A stretch of DNA of 64,000 nucleotides from Candidatus Nitricoxidivorans perseverans (GTDB lineage: Bacteria > Pseudomonadota > Gammaproteobacteria > Burkholderiales > Rhodocyclaceae), in contig CP107246.1 of NCBI GenBank assembly GCA_030246985.1, positions 622,282-686,281 on the forward strand. Reading direction: 5' to 3'. The notes under the pieces were generated by a model. The model worked only from the letters and a program-made list of their open reading frames with translations, did not search any database and was not told the DNA's origin. Positions within the stretch are counted from its first letter, which is position 1. The number at the start of each line of letters is the position of its first letter. This document shows positions 54,430-63,182 of this stretch, one piece after another. A program made the translations under genes and the position numbers.

Positions 54430-56592
54430 TTAGCGCAGCGGAACCGGCAGCGTCGCCGGCGGGAGGCAGGTCTCGTCGCTGCACGCCTGCACCGTCAGCC
54501 GGGCCGCCGCGGGTTTGTCACCGGAAAAATCGGCCTCAATGACGGTCTTGCCGGAATAGACCGCGATCTCGCCCCGTGCGAAGGCCGCGCGGAAGCGTTC
54601 CGGCTTCGAGTAGCGGATCGCGGCGGGCGGCCCGCCCTCGAACTCGATCCGCGTCGGGATCAGGTCGGCGTCGCTCGCCGGGTTGGCGTTGACATGCCAG
54701 CCGGGGGCGATGGAAAGCGTGACGGCGAGGCGGTTGCCCTGCCTGCGGGAGGACAGCGACACGACGCCGGCGCTGCCGGGACTGGCATCTCCGGCGGATA
54801 CGCCGTCCGGCAGCACCGCCAGCAGTGACGGCCAGCGGTCGGGTGCGCGCGCGATGAGCGAAGCGAGCGCGGCGAGAAGCCTTTCGGCAGGCGTCCTGAA
54901 TCGAGGCTCGGTGGTCTCCAGCTGCGCCAGCAGCCGCCAGGCCGAACTCGCGCCGGCCGGATAAGGGCCGTCGCCCATTTCGGGCATGGCGGCGAACAAC
55001 TCCGTTCCCAGCGCAGTCTCATTCAGCCCGCCGTCGGCGCGGCCCAGGCGCACGAGCATGGCGTCGGCGAGCGCGGCGGCCCGCTCGCGCTGACCGAGCG
55101 CCAGCAGCCCCAGCCCGAAATTCGCATAGTCTTCGAGGAAGCCCTCGCCCTGGGAGCGGCCCTCGAAGATCGCCTGGCGCAGGCGGCCGGCCTCCCATGC
55201 GTCGCGCCAGAGCCGGTCGGCGGCCTTGCGGGCGGCATCGGAGAATCGCGGTTCGGCGAGCCTTTCGCCGGCCACGGCCAGCGCCTCGATGGCGAGCCCG
55301 TTCCAGGAGAGGATGATTTTGTCGTCGCGCGCGGGCGCGGGGCGCAGCGCACGCCGGGCGAGCAGCTTTCCCCGCGCCGGGCCGAGCGCCTTCGTCGTCC
55401 GCGCGCCTTCGCGCAGCCGCAGCCCGCCGCGTTCGCACAAGGAGCCGCAGGCGCCGCGGTCGAACTCCTCCGCCGGATCGTCGAGATGCCCCGGCAGCGG
55501 GACGACACGGTAGGCGGCGAGGAAGCGGTCCGCCGATCTGCCCAGCACGGCGCGAATCTCCCGTTCGTCCCAGAGGTAGTGGGCGCCCTCGCGCCCCTCC
55601 GACACGGCGTCGAACGAGGCGTAGAAACCGCCTTCGGGCGCCTGCATCTCGCGCAGCAGAAAACCCGCCGTCTCGCGCGCGATTTCATTGCGCCCCGCCG
55701 TAGCATAAAGCTTCAGCAACTGGGCGTTGTCGTAGAGCATCTTTTCGAAGTGCGGCGTCGCCCAGCCCGGATCGACGGTGTAGCGGTGGAAGCCTCCGGC
55801 CAGGTGGTCGCGCAGCCCGCCCGCGGCCATCGCATCGAGCGCCTTCTTCACCACGGCTTTCCCGCGCGCGTCGCCGGCCAGCAGCGTCAATTCGGGCGCC
55901 TGCGGAAACTTGGCCGCACCGCCGCTCTTCAGCCCGCCGCGCTCGGCGTCCGCCAGCGCCAGAAGCGACGCAACGGCCTCGCGCTTCCAGCGCGCGGGCT
56001 CGATGGCGGCGCCGTCCTGCGGCGGCTGACTTTTCAGCGCCTGCGCGACGCGATCCGAAAGGGCGATCAGCTCGCCGCGCCGCTTCGCCCATACATCGAG
56101 GATGCGCGACATGACGGTGGGAAACCCCGGCCGCCCCAGGTCGTCGTCCGCCGGCGGAAAGTAGCTGCCCGCGAAGAAGGGCTTGCGCTCCGGCGTGAGG
56201 AACAGGTTGTTCGGCCAGCCGCCGGGGCCGCCGAGCAGGCGCGTGGCCGCCTGGTATAGCCGGTCGAGGTCGGGACGCTGCTCGCGGTCGACCTTCACAT
56301 TGACGAAGCCGGCGTTCATGCGCGCGGCGATGGCGGGGTCGCGGTAGAGCGTCTCCTCCGCCACGCGGCACCAGTAGCACGAACTGTAGCCGATGGAGAT
56401 GAAGACCGGCTTGCCCTCCCGCTTTGCTTTCTCGAACGCCTCGTCGCCCCACGGATACCAGTCCACGGGATTGTCGGCGTGCATGCGCAGGTAGGGGCTG
56501 TCGGATTGTGCGAGGCGGTTGGATGACATGGCGGAGAGAGGGAGAAGCGAAGCGACGAGAACCAGCGCACAACGATACCTCAACAGGTTCAA
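54430..56592 (-). CDS. DUF255 thioredoxin-like protein with C-terminal DsbD-like domain
   Basis: The 720-residue protein has a signal peptide ([20 protein letters not shown]). A DUF255/YyaL-type thioredoxin domain follows ([20 protein letters not shown], redox motif [13 protein letters not shown]), then an alpha/alpha-barrel region ([17 protein letters not shown]). The C-terminal segment (about 610-720) resembles the N-terminal domain of DsbD ([20 protein letters not shown]). The redox site is CYWC where relatives have CHWC. The start is a TTG at 56592 with GGAG upstream. Substrate unknown; export and the redox motif suggest periplasmic thiol or selenol chemistry. It precedes egtD by 16 bp. 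Confidence 0.88.
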   Translation of the reverse strand: MNLLRYRCALVLVASLLPLSAMSSNRLAQSDSPYLRMHADNPVDWYPWGDEAFEKAKREGKPVFISIGYSSCYWCRVAEETLYRDPAIAARMNAGFVNVKVDREQRPDLDRLYQAATRLLGGPGGWPNNLFLTPERKPFFAGSYFPPADDDLGRPGFPTVMSRILDVWAKRRGELIALSDRVAQALKSQPPQDGAAIEPARWKREAVASLLALADAERGGLKSGGAAKFPQAPELTLLAGDARGKAVVKKALDAMAAGGLRDHLAGGFHRYTVDPGWATPHFEKMLYDNAQLLKLYATAGRNEIARETAGFLLREMQAPEGGFYASFDAVSEGREGAHYLWDEREIRAVLGRSADRFLAAYRVVPLPGHLDDPAEEFDRGACGSLCERGGLRLREGARTTKALGPARGKLLARRALRPAPARDDKIILSWNGLAIEALAVAGERLAEPRFSDAARKAADRLWRDAWEAGRLRQAIFEGRSQGEGFLEDYANFGLGLLALGQRERAAALADAMLVRLGRADGGLNETALGTELFAAMPEMGDGPYPAGASSAWRLLAQLETTEPRFRTPAERLLAALASLIARAPDRWPSLLAVLPDGVSAGDASPGSAGVVSLSSRRQGNRLAVTLSIAPGWHVNANPASDADLIPTRIEFEGGPPAAIRYSKPERFRAAFARGEIAVYSGKTVIEADFSGDKPAAARLTVQACSDETCLPPATLPVPLR

Positions 56593-56701
56593 AGGGGTTT
56601 CTCCTGTGGATCAGGCATGGGCAGACGGAGGCGGATGATCTCGTAGGAGGAAGTCTCCGCCCGCCGCAGCGCCTCGGTCAGCGCGCCGCGGCCATCGCCG
56701 A

Positions 56702-56729
56702 TTGACACATCCGTACCGGTTGGTATCAA
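56702..56729 (+). promoter_or_regulatory. tetR promoter with operator in the spacer
   Basis: A consensus -35 TTGACA (56702-56707) is followed after 16 bp by TATCAA (56724-56729), 8 bp before the ATG. The spacer and -10 overlap ATCCGTACCGGTTGGTAT (56709-56726), which shares its right half with the palindrome ahead of the nitroreductase gene. Binding there would block RNA polymerase, so autorepression is expected. Confidence 0.65.
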
Positions 56730-56737
56730 ATGCGCGC

Positions 56738-57349
56738 ATGAGCACAAAACAAACCGATCTGACGCGCGAGAAGCTGCTCGATGCCGCCTTCTGCGAAATC
56801 CACCGCCACGGCTTCCAGGCGGCGAGCATCGCCAAGATTCTGCAGGATACCGGCCTGACTAAGGGCGCGCTGTACCACCATTTCCCCACCAAGCAGGAAC
56901 TCGGTCTGGCCGTCGTCGACGAGGTCATTCGCGCCAGGCTCGACGAGCTGGTGTTCCGGCGGCTGCGCGACAGCGCCCGGCCCCTCGACACCCTGATCGA
57001 GATCATCGGCGAACTCGGCGCACGCAACGACGCCGAGACCGTCGCCCTGGGCTGCCCGCTCAACAACCTGATGCAGGAGATGAGCCCCCTCGACGCCACC
57101 TTCAAGGAAAGGCTCAACGCGATCCTGACCCACTGGGGCACGATCGTCGAGGACGCCCTGCATCGCGCCCGGGCGGCCGGCGCACTGCGCCCCGGCGTCG
57201 ATTGCCGCGCCGCCTCGCTCTTCATCGTTTCGGCCTGGGAAGGCTGCACCGGCATCGCCAAGAGCCTGCAATCGGCGGCGGGCTTCGTCCTGTGCATGCG
57301 ACAGTTGCAGGACTACGTCAGAAGCCTGATGGCCGCGCCGCCGGCCTGA
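56738..57349 (+). CDS. TetR/AcrR family transcriptional repressor
   Basis: The 203-residue protein has an N-terminal TetR helix-turn-helix (REKLLDAAFCEIHRHGFQAA, then SIAKILQDTGLTKGALYHHF) and a TetR_C_6-type ligand domain containing GCPLNNLMQEMSP. That Gly-Cys-Pro motif also occurs in electrophile sensors of the NemR/YxaF type. It probably represses itself and the nitroreductase gene 59 bp downstream, since both have a related operator. The start MSTKQTDLTREK is 12 codons inside the longest frame. Confidence 0.93.
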   Translation: MSTKQTDLTREKLLDAAFCEIHRHGFQAASIAKILQDTGLTKGALYHHFPTKQELGLAVVDEVIRARLDELVFRRLRDSARPLDTLIEIIGELGARNDAETVALGCPLNNLMQEMSPLDATFKERLNAILTHWGTIVEDALHRARAAGALRPGVDCRAASLFIVSAWEGCTGIAKSLQSAAGFVLCMRQLQDYVRSLMAAPPA

Positions 57350-57367
57350 ACCTTTTTTCGCCACAAA

Positions 57368-57387
57368 CATACCGCACGGTCGGTATG
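57368..57387 (+). promoter_or_regulatory. TetR-type operator palindrome before the nitroreductase gene
   Basis: CATACCGCACGGTCGGTATG has perfect 7-bp inverted arms (CATACCG/CGGTATG) around a 6-bp centre. It lies 21 bp before the nitroreductase ATG and 18 bp after the tetR stop. The CGGTCGGTAT half is repeated with one change in the tetR promoter (CGGTTGGTAT). Confidence 0.75.
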
Positions 57388-57408
57388 GCTTCGACAAGGA
57401 GGATCGCC

Positions 57409-58014
57409 ATGGAAGTATCCAAAGCCATCGAACTGCGTCGCGCCGTCAAGGCCTACGACCCGAACCACCGCATGAGCGATGCGGAGATCGAACGCCTGCT
57501 GTCGTTGGCAATGCTCTCGCCGACCGCGTGGAACATCCAGAACTGGCGCTTCGTCGTCGTGCGCGACCCCGAATTGCGGCGCCAGATTCGCGCCGTCGCC
57601 TGGGACCAGGCGCAAGTCACCGACGCCTCGCTGCTGGTGGTGCTGACCGCCGATCTCAAGGCCTGGCAGAAGGCGCCGGAGCGCTACTGGCGCAACGCCG
57701 AGCCCGAAGTACGCGACTGGCTGGTCAATGCCATGACGCAGTTTTACGAGGGCCGGGACTGGCTGCAACGAGACGAGGCGATGCGCTCCTGCGGCCTGGC
57801 GGCAATGACGCTGATGCTGGCCGCGCAGGAGATGGGCTACCAGACCGGCCCGATGGACGGATTCGACTTCGATGCCGTCGCCAGGATCATCAACTTGCCG
57901 GCCGACCATGTGATCTCCATGTTCGTCGTCATCGGCAAGGGCATCCGGGGGCCGATGCCCCGCGGCGGGCAGCTCGCGCTCGAAGAGGTGCTCGTGCGGG
58001 ACCGCTTCGACTGA
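57409..58014 (+). CDS. Nitroreductase family flavoprotein
   Basis: The 201-residue protein begins MEVSKAIELRRAVKAYDPNH, the nitroreductase FMN-binding start with R-R-x-[VS]-K. SPTAWNIQNWRFVVV is the second signature. These FMN enzymes reduce nitroaromatics, quinones or enones with NAD(P)H. A perfect Shine-Dalgarno AAGGAGG precedes the ATG. The link to a TetR regulator with a Cys-containing ligand domain suggests induction by reactive electrophiles; the true substrate is unknown. Confidence 0.92.
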   Translation: MEVSKAIELRRAVKAYDPNHRMSDAEIERLLSLAMLSPTAWNIQNWRFVVVRDPELRRQIRAVAWDQAQVTDASLLVVLTADLKAWQKAPERYWRNAEPEVRDWLVNAMTQFYEGRDWLQRDEAMRSCGLAAMTLMLAAQEMGYQTGPMDGFDFDAVARIINLPADHVISMFVVIGKGIRGPMPRGGQLALEEVLVRDRFD

Positions 58015-58047
58015 CTCGACATGGAGAATCGATGCGGCACTGTCGCT

Positions 58048-59997
58048 TCAACAACATCGGGTCGCCATACTACCGAAGAACGCCCCCACCTCCCCGATCT
58101 CCCGCGTGCGCCGCATCGGCGGCAGCGATTGCCAGATGCGCCGGCCGTAGGGTTTGCCGACGAGGCGCGGGTCGCAGACCATCAGCACGCCCCGATCCGT
58201 CTCGTCGCGGATCAGCCGGCCGGCGCCCTGCTTCATGCTGATGACGGCGCGCGGCAGCTGGTATTCGAAGAAGGGGTTGCGGCCCTGCTTCCTCAGGTGC
58301 TCGATGCGCGCCGCGAGCACCGGGTCGTCGGGCGGCGCGAAGGGCAGTTTGTCGATGACGACGAGCGAGAGCGCCTCGCCGCGCACGTCCACGCCCTCCC
58401 AGAAGCTCTGGCTCGCGACCAGCACGGCGTTGCCGAGGCTGCGGAAGCGTTCCAGCAGTTCCGACTTCGATCCCTCGCCTTGCAGCAGGAGCGGGAATTC
58501 CGCGCCCTCCCCCTCGATCTTTTCCTTCAGCAGCTCGTGGATGCGCCGCATGGCGCGCAGGGAGGTGCACAAGACGAACGCCCGGCCGCCCGAGGCGCGG
58601 ATAGCCGCCCAGGCGGCGTCCGCCACGGCCTCGTGGTAGTCGGGGCTGTTGGGGTCGGGCATGCCCTGCGGGCAGTAGAGGAGCGCGCAGGCAGCGAAGT
58701 CGAAGGGACTGCCCCACAGGCCCGTTTCCGCCTCCGCGAGACCAAGCTCCGACCGGTAGTGTCCGAAGTCGCCGCCCACGGCCAGCGTCGCCGAAGTGAA
58801 TATCCACGCCCTGGGATGACCCTCCATCTGCCGCCTGAAGATGTTCGCGACCGACAGCGGCGTGAGGTTGAGCGTGACCGCGTGCGAGGTCACTTCCACC
58901 CAGCGCACATAGCGCTCATCGTCGTCCGAAGGGGCCGCCTCCGACCGCCAGCGATTCAGGCCCGATGCGATCTCCTGCGCGCGGGAGAGGCAGCTGGCCA
59001 GCCCCTCGGAGCGGCCGGCCTGGCTATCGAGATGCCGGGTGAAATCCGCAAGCTGGCTGTCCAGCGCGATCAGCATGCGCTGCGCTTCCTCGTGGTCGAG
59101 CCACTGAGCGGAGGACAGGCGCATGCCTTCCCGATGGAAGGACAGGCGCAGGTCCTTCGCCGCCTTTTCGAGCGCGCGGCAGGCTTCCTGGAGCGGCGCG
59201 TAGTCCTTGGCGTTGGCGACCGCCTCCAGCCTCGCGTCGCGCGCGAGGTCGACGATCCGGGCCGTGCCGACGGCCTCGCCGAAGAATAGGCCGGCCACTT
59301 CCGGTAGTTGGTGGGCCTCGTCGAAGATCACCGTGTTGCAGGCCGGCAGCAGCTCGCCCATGCCCTCGTCGCGCAGCATGACGTCGGCGAAGAAGAGATG
59401 GTGGTTGACGACCACGACGTCGGCCGCCATGGCCTCGCGTCGCGCCGCCAATACGAAGCAGCCTGCGGCGTCCGGACAGTCCGACCCCAGGCAGTTTTCG
59501 CGCGTCGAGGTGGCCTGCTGCCAAGCGCCGGAGTCCTCGGGCACGGACGCAAGCTCCGCCTTGTCGCCGCTCGCCGTGGTCTTGGCGAAGCGGGCGATGG
59601 CGCGGATATGGCCGGACTCCTCCCTGGAGCCGAAGCGCCCGGATTCGAGCGCGCGCGCCAGGTGGTAGGGACAGACGTAGTTCGCGCGGCCCTTGAGCAG
59701 CGCGATGGTGGCCGGCACGCCGAGGGCGTCGCGCACCGTCGGCAGATCGCGGTTGAAGAGCTGGTCCTGGAGCGTCTTGGTGCCCGTGGAGACGATGACC
59801 TTGCCGCCGGAGAGCAGCGCCGGCACGAGATAGGCGAAGGTCTTGCCCGTGCCCGTGCCTGCCTCGGCGACGAGGGCGCGGTTGTCCCGGATGGCTTCAT
59901 GGATGCGCGCGGCCATCTCCGCCTGCAGGGGACGGTGCCTGTAGCCGGCAATGGCGCGGGCCAGCGGGCCAGCGGGAGAGAAATACCGGTCGATCAT
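58048..59997 (-). CDS. DinG/YoaA-family ATP-dependent DNA helicase
   Basis: The 649-residue XPD-like superfamily 2 helicase has Walker A VAEAGTGTGKTFAYLVPALL, four cysteines of an iron-sulfur cluster (ANYVCPYHLA and ENCLGSDCPDAAGC), the DEAH box VIFDEAHQLPE and motif VI MKQGAGRLIRDETDRG. It unwinds DNA 5' to 3' by family analogy and helps repair; YoaA is a closer match than LexA-controlled DinG because the cysteine spacing is intact and no SOS box is seen. The ATG overlaps the stop of the ankyrin gene. Confidence 0.95.
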   Translation of the reverse strand: MIDRYFSPAGPLARAIAGYRHRPLQAEMAARIHEAIRDNRALVAEAGTGTGKTFAYLVPALLSGGKVIVSTGTKTLQDQLFNRDLPTVRDALGVPATIALLKGRANYVCPYHLARALESGRFGSREESGHIRAIARFAKTTASGDKAELASVPEDSGAWQQATSTRENCLGSDCPDAAGCFVLAARREAMAADVVVVNHHLFFADVMLRDEGMGELLPACNTVIFDEAHQLPEVAGLFFGEAVGTARIVDLARDARLEAVANAKDYAPLQEACRALEKAAKDLRLSFHREGMRLSSAQWLDHEEAQRMLIALDSQLADFTRHLDSQAGRSEGLASCLSRAQEIASGLNRWRSEAAPSDDDERYVRWVEVTSHAVTLNLTPLSVANIFRRQMEGHPRAWIFTSATLAVGGDFGHYRSELGLAEAETGLWGSPFDFAACALLYCPQGMPDPNSPDYHEAVADAAWAAIRASGGRAFVLCTSLRAMRRIHELLKEKIEGEGAEFPLLLQGEGSKSELLERFRSLGNAVLVASQSFWEGVDVRGEALSLVVIDKLPFAPPDDPVLAARIEHLRKQGRNPFFEYQLPRAVISMKQGAGRLIRDETDRGVLMVCDPRLVGKPYGRRIWQSLPPMRRTREIGEVGAFFGSMATRCC

Positions 59998-61115
59998 CTC
60001 GATGTCGCCGGCCCCAGATCCGCACCTTCCCGCTTGAATCGCCCGACGGCCTCGAACAGGGCGCGGCGCAGATCGGCCACGGGCTTGCCGGTCGCCTGCG
60101 CCTTGTGCAGCTCTCCCAGGATGGCGCCCATGTCGCCGGAAGCGATCGCGGCGGCCTCGGCGCGCTGGGCGGGCGTCGCGGCGGCCATGACGATCTCCGC
60201 CTTCTCCTCCTGCGCCTGTCGCCCGGGCGCCTTGCGGGCGGTGATGACGAGCGCCCTGGGCTTGTCCGGCCGGTCCTTGAGCCTGACGACGGTGCTCTCC
60301 TTTCTGAATTTCGCGATAACGTCGAAGAGTTCGCGGCGCAGCTTCTCCGTCGGCTGCCCGGCCGCCTCCGCCAGGCGCAGCCGGAGCAGGATGTCCTCGA
60401 TCGCGGGCGGCGCGGGCTCGGAGCGCATCGGCTTGGCGAAGGTTTCCGGAGGCGCTTTCACTGCCTCGGCAAACTTGGCGGGCGCCCCTTCCGCCTTGGC
60501 CATCAACTTCGCAATCTTGAAATTGCCGTAACGCATCGCCCAGGTCAGGGCCGAGTCGCCCCGGTCGTTGACGGACCTCGGATCGGCGCCGGCATCGACA
60601 AGCATCCGCGCGAGGTCCTCTTGGGCCTCGCGCGCCGCCATCATCAGCACCGTCGAACCATTGGGCACGCGCGCATTGACGTCGGCGCCCCGATTCACCA
60701 GCAGGCGGGCGATTTCCTTGCGGCCGGCGAAGACGGCGTAGTGCAGCGCGCTCCATTCCATGCCCTTCCGGCTGGCGGCCGCGCCGCGGTCCAGCAGCCA
60801 GCGCACGGCCTCGATGTGTCCCTTCCAGGCGGCGAGCTGAAGGGCCTGCTCGCCGAAACGGTTGGTCCGATGGATGTCCGCGCCGCGCGCGAGGAAGAGC
60901 TCCATCATCGCGATGTTGCCCTCCCAGGCGCCGATCATCAGCCCCGTGCCGATGCGGTCGGCCTGGAAGTCCGGCGGAAGGCCCTCGTCGAGCCACCTGC
61001 CGGCACGACCCAGATCGCCCGTCTCGACGGCGACGCCGAAGGCCACGGGGTCGGGCAGCACCGCCCAGGCCGGCAGGGCTGCCAGCCACAGCAGCAGGAT
61101 ACATCGTCGAAACAT
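59994..61115 (-). CDS. Secreted ankyrin-repeat protein with duplicated C-terminal motif
   Basis: The 373-residue protein has a signal peptide (MFRRCILLLWLAALPAWA) and about five to six ankyrin repeats (for example GEQALQLAAWKGHIEAVRWL and WSALHYAVFAGRKEIARLLV, NGSTVLMMAAREAQEDLARM). The C-terminal third is not ankyrin: it carries two copies of a roughly 35-residue helical motif separated by a charged linker. The start lies inside a longer open frame; upstream codons fall in the divergent TonB-like gene region. It overlaps the helicase gene by 4 bp. Confidence 0.85.
   Translation of the reverse strand: MFRRCILLLWLAALPAWAVLPDPVAFGVAVETGDLGRAGRWLDEGLPPDFQADRIGTGLMIGAWEGNIAMMELFLARGADIHRTNRFGEQALQLAAWKGHIEAVRWLLDRGAAASRKGMEWSALHYAVFAGRKEIARLLVNRGADVNARVPNGSTVLMMAAREAQEDLARMLVDAGADPRSVNDRGDSALTWAMRYGNFKIAKLMAKAEGAPAKFAEAVKAPPETFAKPMRSEPAPPAIEDILLRLRLAEAAGQPTEKLRRELFDVIAKFRKESTVVRLKDRPDKPRALVITARKAPGRQAQEEKAEIVMAAATPAQRAEAAAIASGDMGAILGELHKAQATGKPVADLRRALFEAVGRFKREGADLGPATSR
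60029..60411 (-). repeat. Two protein-coding copies of a 35-residue motif
   Basis: Copy 1 (about 60411-60298) encodes AIEDILLRLRLAEAAGQPTE, then KLRRELFDVIAKFRKE. Copy 2 (about 60138-60029) encodes DMGAILGELHKAQATGKPVA, then DLRRALFEAVGRFKRE. The shared pattern is I-L-x-x-L-x-x-A-x-x-x-G-[QK]-P-x-x-x-L-R-R-x-L-F-[DE]-x-[VI]-x-[KR]-F-[RK]-[KR]-E. The DNA is diverged, so this is an old duplication. Confidence 0.8.
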
Positions 61116-61152
61116 CGCGCCCGGAACTCTTGTTGCAGAATGGGCGCCTATT

Positions 61153-61638
61153 ATGCCCTTCCGCCTTCTCTCCGCCCTCGCCGTATCGCTGCTGCTGCAC
61201 GCCGCCGTCCTCGGCGCCATGACCTGGCGATTCGACCGCGCTCCGGCGGCGGCCACGCCCGCCATGTTCAGCGCCACGCTGGTGCACCCCGCCGGGCACG
61301 ATCCCCTGCTCAAGAATACACTCTCAGACGGCGCGGCAGCCGGGACGCCGCCGCCCGCAGCCGGCAAGGGGAAGCCGGTGCCGACGGAGGAAGCGCAACG
61401 CCGGCTGGCAGAACACCTCTACTACCCGCCGGAGGCCATCGCGCGCGGACTGGAAGGGGAGGTTCGGCTGCTGCTGAGTCTCGATGTCGCAGGCAACGTC
61501 CTCGACGCGCAGGTCGCCAGCGGCAGCGGCCACGATCTCCTGGACCGGGCGGCGGTGCGCGCCGCCTTCGCCATGGGGCGGCTGCCCGGCGCCGACGCGC
61601 GGGAGGCGATCCTGCCGGTGGTGTTCAGGCTGCGGTAG
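61153..61638 (+). CDS. TonB-like energy-transducer family protein
   Basis: The 161-residue protein has an N-terminal transmembrane helix (PFRLLSALAVSLLLHAAVLG) and a C-terminal TonB-type domain (YYPPEAIARGLEGEVRLLLS, then LDVAGNVLDAQVASGSG). The proline-rich linker is very short compared with TonB (247 residues in Serratia-type proteins, about 240 in E. coli), so it may not span the periplasm. No exbB/exbD is adjacent. It is divergent from the ankyrin gene across 37 bp. Confidence 0.85.
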   Translation: MPFRLLSALAVSLLLHAAVLGAMTWRFDRAPAAATPAMFSATLVHPAGHDPLLKNTLSDGAAAGTPPPAAGKGKPVPTEEAQRRLAEHLYYPPEAIARGLEGEVRLLLSLDVAGNVLDAQVASGSGHDLLDRAAVRAAFAMGRLPGADAREAILPVVFRLR

Positions 61639-61663
61639 GCCGCGCGGACTGACGGAGTGTGGA

Positions 61664-63157
61664 TCAATATTCCTTGCCGTCCGACCACAGTTCCGATTTG
61701 AAGCGGATGACGCGGTTGCGGCCCGTTTCCTTGGCATGGTAGAGCGCCACGTCGGCGAACTTCACGGTCTGCCAGAAGGTGTCCGAATCGCCCGGAAAAT
61801 CGGCGATGCCGATGGATATGGTCTTCTGCAGCACCTTGCCGGACACTTGGACCCTCATCTCCTCGACGGCTGCGCGAATCTTCTCGGCCACCATCACGGC
61901 CTGGCCGCCGTCGATATCCTGCATGAGCATGAGGAACTCCTCGCCGCCAAAGCGAATCACGTAGTCCGATGCCCGCACGGACTGGGTCAGCACCTTCGCC
62001 AGGGACTTGAGAACGGCGTCGCCGGCATCGTGGCCGTGGGTGTCGTTCACCATCTTGAAGTAGTCAAGGTCCAGCATCAGGATGGCCATGTGTGCGTTGC
62101 GGCGTCGCGCCTGGGCCACCAACGTCTCCACCGACTCCTCAAGGAACCGCCGGTTGTGCAGGCCGGTCATGGGGTCGCGAAGGTTCGACTCCCGCAGGGT
62201 TTCCGTCAGGCGCTTGGCCTCCAGGACCGGCGCGGCCTCCCGAAGATAGACGCTGATGTAGGGGATGAGATCCTGGGCGCGCTGGCGGTCGGCGTCCGTC
62301 ACCACCAGTTGCAACACGCTGCCTACCCTGCCCGACTGGATGACGGGGAAGCAGATATGCCGGCGGCTGCCGGCGTCAGGGGGCGGACGGAAGGAATAGC
62401 AGATGCCCGGCGCACCGACGGAATCCACCGTATGGCCCGTGCGGCGGGCGCGGCAGGCCTCGTTGCGCACCAGTATCTGGGGATCGCACCAACGGCAGGC
62501 GCCTTGGGCTTCGCCATCCACGAACATCGGCAGTATCTGGTTGCGGCCGGGCAGGACTTCGTAAATGGAATACTCGCGCACGCCGAAGCGCTGCTCCACG
62601 GCCACCGACAGCCGGGCGTAAATCTCGGCCTTCGTTTCGTCTTCCTCGATGGCCTGCTTGAAATAGGCCGCTTGAGTAAGGGTCTTGACCATCTCGACGG
62701 TGGCGTCGAGCAGATTGCCGTCGCAGGAGGGCGCGTGACTGGTCAGCTGGGCCACCTCGCAGCCGATGCGGTTGAGCCCATCGCCCAGGTAGCCGAGCAG
62801 CCGGTTCATGTCGTCGGCGATCTGGCCGATCTCATCCTTCGTACTGACCTCGACAACCGTCCTGAAATCGCCGCCGATCGCCCGCTGCACCGCTATTCCG
62901 ACATTGCCGGCCGTATCGACGATCGGATGGATCAGTCGCCGCAGCAGCAAGAAGGCGCCGACCGCGAACACCACCACGGCCGCCACCATCAGGATCAGGC
63001 TGCCGCGAACGATCTCCGTGGCGGTCTGGATATGCTCGGCCGAGGCGGCGAGCGAATACTGCCGGAAGGAGATCAGTCCGATCGCCACCAGGACGATGAT
63101 CAGACAGGCCGACAGCATGGCGAAAAAGACCGTGATCTTGGTTTGAAGGCTCATCAT
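61664..63157 (-). CDS. Membrane diguanylate cyclase with HAMP and cysteine-rich sensor domain
   Basis: The 497-residue protein has two transmembrane helices (about 9-30 and 52-70), a HAMP segment (to about 125), a GAF-like region (about 160-310) and a C-terminal GGDEF domain. The active site reads RFGGEEFLMLMQD, and the product-inhibition site RASD lies five residues before it. It should make c-di-GMP from GTP. The sensor region holds Cys221 and Cys224 (GACRWCDPQ) with further cysteines in RNEACRARR, GICYSF and HICFPV, suggesting metal or redox sensing. MMSLQTKITVFF is taken as the start. Confidence 0.92.
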   Translation of the reverse strand: MMSLQTKITVFFAMLSACLIIVLVAIGLISFRQYSLAASAEHIQTATEIVRGSLILMVAAVVVFAVGAFLLLRRLIHPIVDTAGNVGIAVQRAIGGDFRTVVEVSTKDEIGQIADDMNRLLGYLGDGLNRIGCEVAQLTSHAPSCDGNLLDATVEMVKTLTQAAYFKQAIEEDETKAEIYARLSVAVEQRFGVREYSIYEVLPGRNQILPMFVDGEAQGACRWCDPQILVRNEACRARRTGHTVDSVGAPGICYSFRPPPDAGSRRHICFPVIQSGRVGSVLQLVVTDADRQRAQDLIPYISVYLREAAPVLEAKRLTETLRESNLRDPMTGLHNRRFLEESVETLVAQARRRNAHMAILMLDLDYFKMVNDTHGHDAGDAVLKSLAKVLTQSVRASDYVIRFGGEEFLMLMQDIDGGQAVMVAEKIRAAVEEMRVQVSGKVLQKTISIGIADFPGDSDTFWQTVKFADVALYHAKETGRNRVIRFKSELWSDGKEY

Positions 63158-63182
63158 TGGCGCCCCCCGGTTCGCCTTGTCG

